Shown here: positions 60,108-64,000 of the stretch, in pieces | Numbering within the stretch: the stretch's first letter is position 1 | Layout of the letters: each line of letters begins with the position of its first letter | Origin: Tetrastigma voinierianum | Taxonomy: Eukaryota; Streptophyta; Magnoliopsida; Vitales; Vitaceae | Direction of reading: 5' to 3' | DNA: 64,000 bases | Assembly: GCA_016808115.1 (NCBI GenBank) | Contig: JAEQBH010002847.1 | Coordinates: forward strand, 310,001 to 374,000 | Translations under genes and position numbers: made by a program | Notes under the pieces: model-generated | Databases searched by the model: none | What the model was told of the DNA's origin: nothing | The model's input: only the letters and a program-made list of their open reading frames with translations

Positions 60108-60746
60108 TTACACCACTTTCTAATGGTAACAAACTTTATTTAATCTCATTTCGATAACTAGTATTACACATGCCAATTACTAATAGACTTGACAACGATG
60201 ACGAGCTTGTTCTGCATCACTAAGTGGTGCTGTTACGACTACTCTTTTTATTTTCATTCAATAAAAATTCAACGCTAGGTTCATTTCATTTTTCAGACCT
60301 CTAAGGTTATGGTTCTAACCTTGGCATTCCATTTTTCCTATACATTATGCCATGTATATAATTTTCCTGTAACCACCTTGATCACATTTTCCCATATACA
60401 TCATACCATCACTGTATATGTCTTTCATACCCAATTTGTAACACATAATTCTGCAATCACAAACTTATAGGCTTACATATCTGAACATAAGCATGGAAAC
60501 TACCTATTTATACGTGGTCTAAACCCATCCCATACATGCCTTGGTAGTTACTACCTCTAAACCGTGCCAAACTATAATGCGGCACTTGGGATCTGGGACC
60601 TTGGAAATCACTAAGCCCACACAGAGTTATGTCTTGTACGAAGCGTTAGTCTCAGTGATTCGTACCTTAACCGCGATACCCTTGTAGTGACTTTATTCAA
60701 GGGGTCCCATTGACAATCTTGTCAACCTGCTTGGGCTTACAGTAAA
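60108..60746 (-). other. Leader between 5' LTR and gag of the pol-less gypsy element
   Basis: Non-coding. A recognisable Met-tRNA PBS was not found next to the LTR end at 60747. Confidence 0.5.
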
Positions 60747-62726
60747 TGTCGGTGTCCAGATATCGCTCATTTCTGCATATTAATTCACAAATATACAAAA
60801 ATATATGCTATACATTATTTTCATGCCTTAAAAGCGGATATTTTATCCAAAACATTTTAAAATATTGAATAGGCCTGTAGACCTAAGTCATCATTGAGCT
60901 CCAAAACCAGTTTCCTCCCCCTGCGCACCCTTGAAAAATATTTCCCCACATGGGGTGAGTAATGCCTAGTGAAAATTTTTTCCTATAGGGGTTACTCCCC
61001 ACTGAAATGCACATCTGATGGCATGCATAAACATCGATCACATTTCATACAATTTATACGACATTATAAATGTTCCGTATCATACATGAGTCTGACTCCT
61101 CATGCCCTGGCAGAGTGTAGGCTCCTCACCGTGCTGCGCGAGTGAAAAACCAATCATTAGTGTTTCACCCGATGATTGAAACCATTAAGACGACCTCCAT
61201 TTTCCAATTTATCAAATCGTGTGTTTATTTGGGTTGCGAATTTAGGAATCTCTGCGAAGCAAACCGCAATGCCTTAGACATTAAGTGAACTTTCATCGTG
61301 GGATCCATATGTTTTGACCAAGAATAAAATTTGGGTCTTTCACCACAGGTGAGGATATGCCCATCTTTATTCACCCAGTACACATGATTCAGTATTATTG
61401 TTTCACCTGCCGAATAGTCTCGATTTTGGACGTTGTCCCCATTTTATGGAAGCTCACCACATTCACCAAGAATGGTGAATAACGTCTGTCACCCGACCCA
61501 ACTCGGCCAGATGTGGCCGTGCATATGAAATGCATATTTTGTGCATTTTCCTTCATGTTACATGTATATATGAGTGCTACATAGAGGAAACATTAATACA
61601 CCGAATATTATAATTTTCACATATAATTTACATCCCCAATCATATTAATTCATCAAATAACATATACCCAACATGATTTTTACACACATGACATGTTATT
61701 TAATATTGTACAACAACCTGCCCACAAAAATGGCCCAAATCTCGGACTCACATAAAAGCAGGCTCTCTTGGTCCCTTCACGGTTCGTCTTTAGGGTGTGG
61801 GATCTGGCTTAGTATGAAAACCAGAAGGCAATCGGTCTGGGATCAAAAACAAACCTTAACACAATCAGTTTGCCAGAAAACGGTTAGAAAATCCTATTAA
61901 ATTCTTAAGCAGTCACGAAAACTCATCCAGAAACTGTTAAACTTGGTCCGAAATTAAACTCGAAGACATCCGTAACTTGATCCAACTATAAAAAATTCCT
62001 ACGCTCAATCGAAAAAATTTGGGACTGAAGGCTGACCTCTCCGCCTCTAAGAAAACCTCAAGCCATTAAATGACCTTTAGGCTAGAAATAACACAAGTAG
62101 GAAAATTCTCTACCTCGTGGGGTTTGATGAAACTCGAGATTTTGATACTGCACGTAGCTCTTGATGCGTGGGCCAGGCTTTTCCTTTTGTAGATGAAAAC
62201 ATATGGTCTGATTTCCGTAGATCTTATAGAGAAGCAAAGAAAATAAAAAAATTCATCTCTCTTCATGCTCTCTTTCTCTCTCTCTTGTTGGTTCTTATGC
62301 CAAAAATGGCATTTCCTCATTTTTATTTGACTTTTTTATTTTTATTTATTATTGTTATTATTATTATTATTTTATTTTCCTTATTATTTTCTTTTATTAA
62401 ATTAGCTATTGCGACCACACGTTCAAAGTGCACCACATGACTCTTGCCATGTGTCACTCTTTTGGGGTGCCATGTGGCATCCCCTTAGCCATGCCATGTG
62501 TCATCCCCTTAGCCATGTCATGTGTCATCCGACACCATACGTCTCAAAAAACGTGCAATTTCGACTGTCTCGGAATTTGACGAATTTCGACATGGTAGCT
62601 AGATTTTGCGAGAGATTTCAATGATGAAGTCCTTTTCATCATCCGAGATCTAGATAAATTCAGGTTTTTCGACCAAAATTACCATTTTACCCTTTTTCGA
62701 AAATTCGGATTTTCTGGGGTTTCACA
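60747..62726 (-). repeat. 5' LTR of the pol-less gypsy element
   Basis: Minus-strand start TGTGAAACCCCAG at 62726 and end near GACACCGACA at 60747. It carries an extra copy of CCATGTGTCATCCCCTTAG (about 62495-62520) that the 3' LTR lacks, and a TTA-type microsatellite at 62341-62371. Small ORFs are LTR sequence. Confidence 0.78.
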
Positions 62727-63170
62727 AGAAGCGCAGAGTCATAGAGAAAGTTGCGGAGTATAAGTATATACCCTGTCATTTGCATATCATTTCTTTTGAA
62801 CATGTGATATTTTGCGAACAAGAGTTAAACTACGAATTATTGTTTTGTGTATCATTTGCCAAAAGCGAGATGCGCTTCTTTGCAAAATAGATTGTATAGA
62901 GTAAATGTTTGTGGGTCTATCATTTTGAAAATGCTTAGTGTAATTGTGAAAAAACACAAGGAAATGACATAAATAAAGCGTTTTGATAAGATAAATAAGC
63001 GGAAGATTAAATGGCAGAGACTCAGTTTGGATCAGCCACTCGAATCGGTACGGGGGATTTGGGTTCATTTATTTTGAAAAAGAAAATTTAATAAAGGTAA
63101 ATAAAGAATTAACGAGCATCCGGAACCGGTTATGATCCACGATCGGGTTGGGCCAAGAAAGGGATTCACT
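62727..63170 (+). other. Probable SIRE interior, not recognised in detail
   Basis: It lies between the nested gypsy block and the SIRE protease motif. No coding motif could be read. Confidence 0.35.
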
Positions 63171-64000
63171 TCTAAATAGTGAGTGCTCATGGCACATGAT
63201 TGGAGATGAGTCAAAATTTGCCTTTCTCACAAGAAGAAAAGAAGAGTATGTGACTTTCTGAGACAATGGGAAAGGTAGCATCATTGGACATGGTTCTATA
63301 GATAGCAATTCTTCTTCTATCATTGAACATGTATTATTTGTTGATGGTTTAAAACATAATCTTTTGAGCATTAGCCAACTTTGTGAGAAAGGTTTTAAAG
63401 TGATTTTTGAATATTCTCATTGCATCATAAAGGATTCTCATCATGATAAAATAATCTTCATGGGCCATAGAAATGAAAACGTTTGCACAATTAATATTAG
63501 AAAATATGAAGGTCATGATAGATGTTTTTATCATGCGCAGTGGTGATTGTGGCATAGGAAGTTAGATCATACTTGTGAACCTCAGATCTTATTGCATAAC
63601 TCAACAAAAATGAACTTGTTAGAGGCCTTCCCAAAATCTCTTTTGAAAAAGATAAATTTTTTGAAGCTTGTCAAATGGGATAGAAAATAAAAACCTCTTT
63701 AAAAAAAAAAATCATTTCTATTCAAGATCACTTGAGCTTATTCATATGGATTTGTTTGGATACTTAAGGACCACTAGTCTAGGAGGAAAATCATATGCAT
63801 TTGTTAATGTGGATGACTTCTCTAGATATACATGTGTCTTATTTTTAGCTCACAAAAATGATGTCTTCCATGAGTTTTCAAAGCTTTGTAGAAATGTTCA
63901 AAATGAAAAAGGTTTTACTATATCTTGCATAAGAAGTAACCATGGAAGAGAATTTGAAAATGTTGATTTTGAAGGCTTTGCTGATAATGAAGTTGTAACA
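63171..64000 (+). pseudogene. SIRE protease end and integrase, partial at window end
   Basis: The protease-site relic NSECSWHMIGDE (63175-63210) stands where DSGCSRHMTGDE is usual, so the catalytic Asp is lost. SIIEHVLFVDGLKHNLL and SISQLCEKGFKVIFE (about 63315-63415) continue the pre-integrase part. The zinc-finger start LWHRKLDHT (63550) and CQMG (63670) follow. The integrase core has IHMDLFG (63743-63763), VDDFSRYT and IRSNHGREFEN (63930-63962), where the second catalytic Asp is Asn (codon 63938-63940). Stops and shifts interrupt the frame, and it continues past the window. Confidence 0.85.

Larger units (their letters stand above)
56647..62726 (-). mobile_element. Pol-less Ty3/gypsy element with paired LTRs, minus orientation
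   Basis: On the minus strand, the 5' LTR runs 62726-60747, a leader and gag follow from 60107, a protease remnant lies at about 59010-58760, and the PPT TAAGGGGCAAGAG (58641-58629) leads into the 3' LTR 58628-56647. RT, RNase H and integrase are absent. LTR starts TGTGAAACCCCA match the solo LTR at 39528, so they are one family. Target duplication not found. Confidence 0.78.
50898..64000 (+). mobile_element. SIRE-type copia retrotransposon, interrupted, runs past the window end
   Basis: An LTR (50898 to about 52425), leader, gag (about 53240-54480) and, after an 8.2 kb nested gypsy block (54491-62726), a protease/integrase region (from about 63175) follow in the order expected for SIRE/Maximus. 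Frames are broken. The LTR also follows the 3' end of another SIRE copy at 48040-48329, so two elements may share one LTR. Confidence 0.75.

Noticed and set aside
62727..63170. Possible target duplication of the minus gypsy element next to 62726 (AGAAG)
   Set aside because: No matching 5-mer was found beside the other LTR end near 56647; boundaries are too decayed.

Overview
The window is nuclear DNA of a flowering plant, most likely a eudicot. It is AT-rich and dominated by LTR retrotransposon remnants: Ty3/gypsy of Tekay/Del and Athila/Tat type, and Ty1/copia of SIRE and Tork/TNT1 type. There are many simple repeats, and the one clearly intact gene has plant GT-AG splicing and a TATA promoter. 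I saw no bacterial features, CRISPR array, rRNA or tRNA gene. The species cannot be told from the sequence.

Layout. 1-13.4 kb is a degraded Ty3/gypsy element (LTR region, gag, protease, RT, RNase H) whose RNase H frame is split by a complete but dead Tekay-type chromovirus at 3968-13217, with paired 2.3 kb LTRs, PBS, PPT, gag, pol and a chromodomain remnant. 13.4-18.9 kb is mostly unassigned, with one weak first-exon candidate. 18.9-21.0 kb holds two different tandem repeats (about 225 bp x 6 and 175 bp x 3). A terminal-inverted-repeat element lies at 21.5-22.4 kb. 23.4-25.3 kb carries minus-strand copia gag and RT/RNase H debris. 27.0-30.0 kb carries Athila-like 3' regions in inverted orientation and an Athila-like LTR. 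30.2-32.2 kb has a copia gag fragment, a piece of a TCGCGA-type LTR and a short non-coding copia element with paired 0.3 kb LTRs.

The single confident gene is at 32427-35594 on the minus strand: two exons encoding a 317-residue class-I carboxylesterase of the plant CXE family, closest in motif content to Arabidopsis CXE15, with a complete Ser-Glu-His triad and an HGGG oxyanion motif. Just upstream of it, on the same strand, 36022-36307 holds two phase-compatible exon-like segments of an unrecognised gene.

39.5-64 kb is again layered retroelement. It contains a gypsy solo LTR with a perfect 5-bp target duplication, a minus-strand Tekay LTR with 60-bp subrepeats, and a minus copia element whose pol was deleted so that protease is fused in frame to the pol C-terminus. 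The 3' end of a SIRE element has a gypsy LTR inserted at its PPT/LTR junction. A second SIRE element follows, its gag interrupted at 54491 by gypsy LTRs and a pol-less gypsy element and its protease/integrase resuming near 63.2 kb to the window end.

The genes do not form a pathway. The biology is one esterase gene in nested retrotransposons. The most unexplained structural pattern is that several unrelated LTR families each carry their own cluster of short GC-rich palindromes in a similar mid-LTR location.
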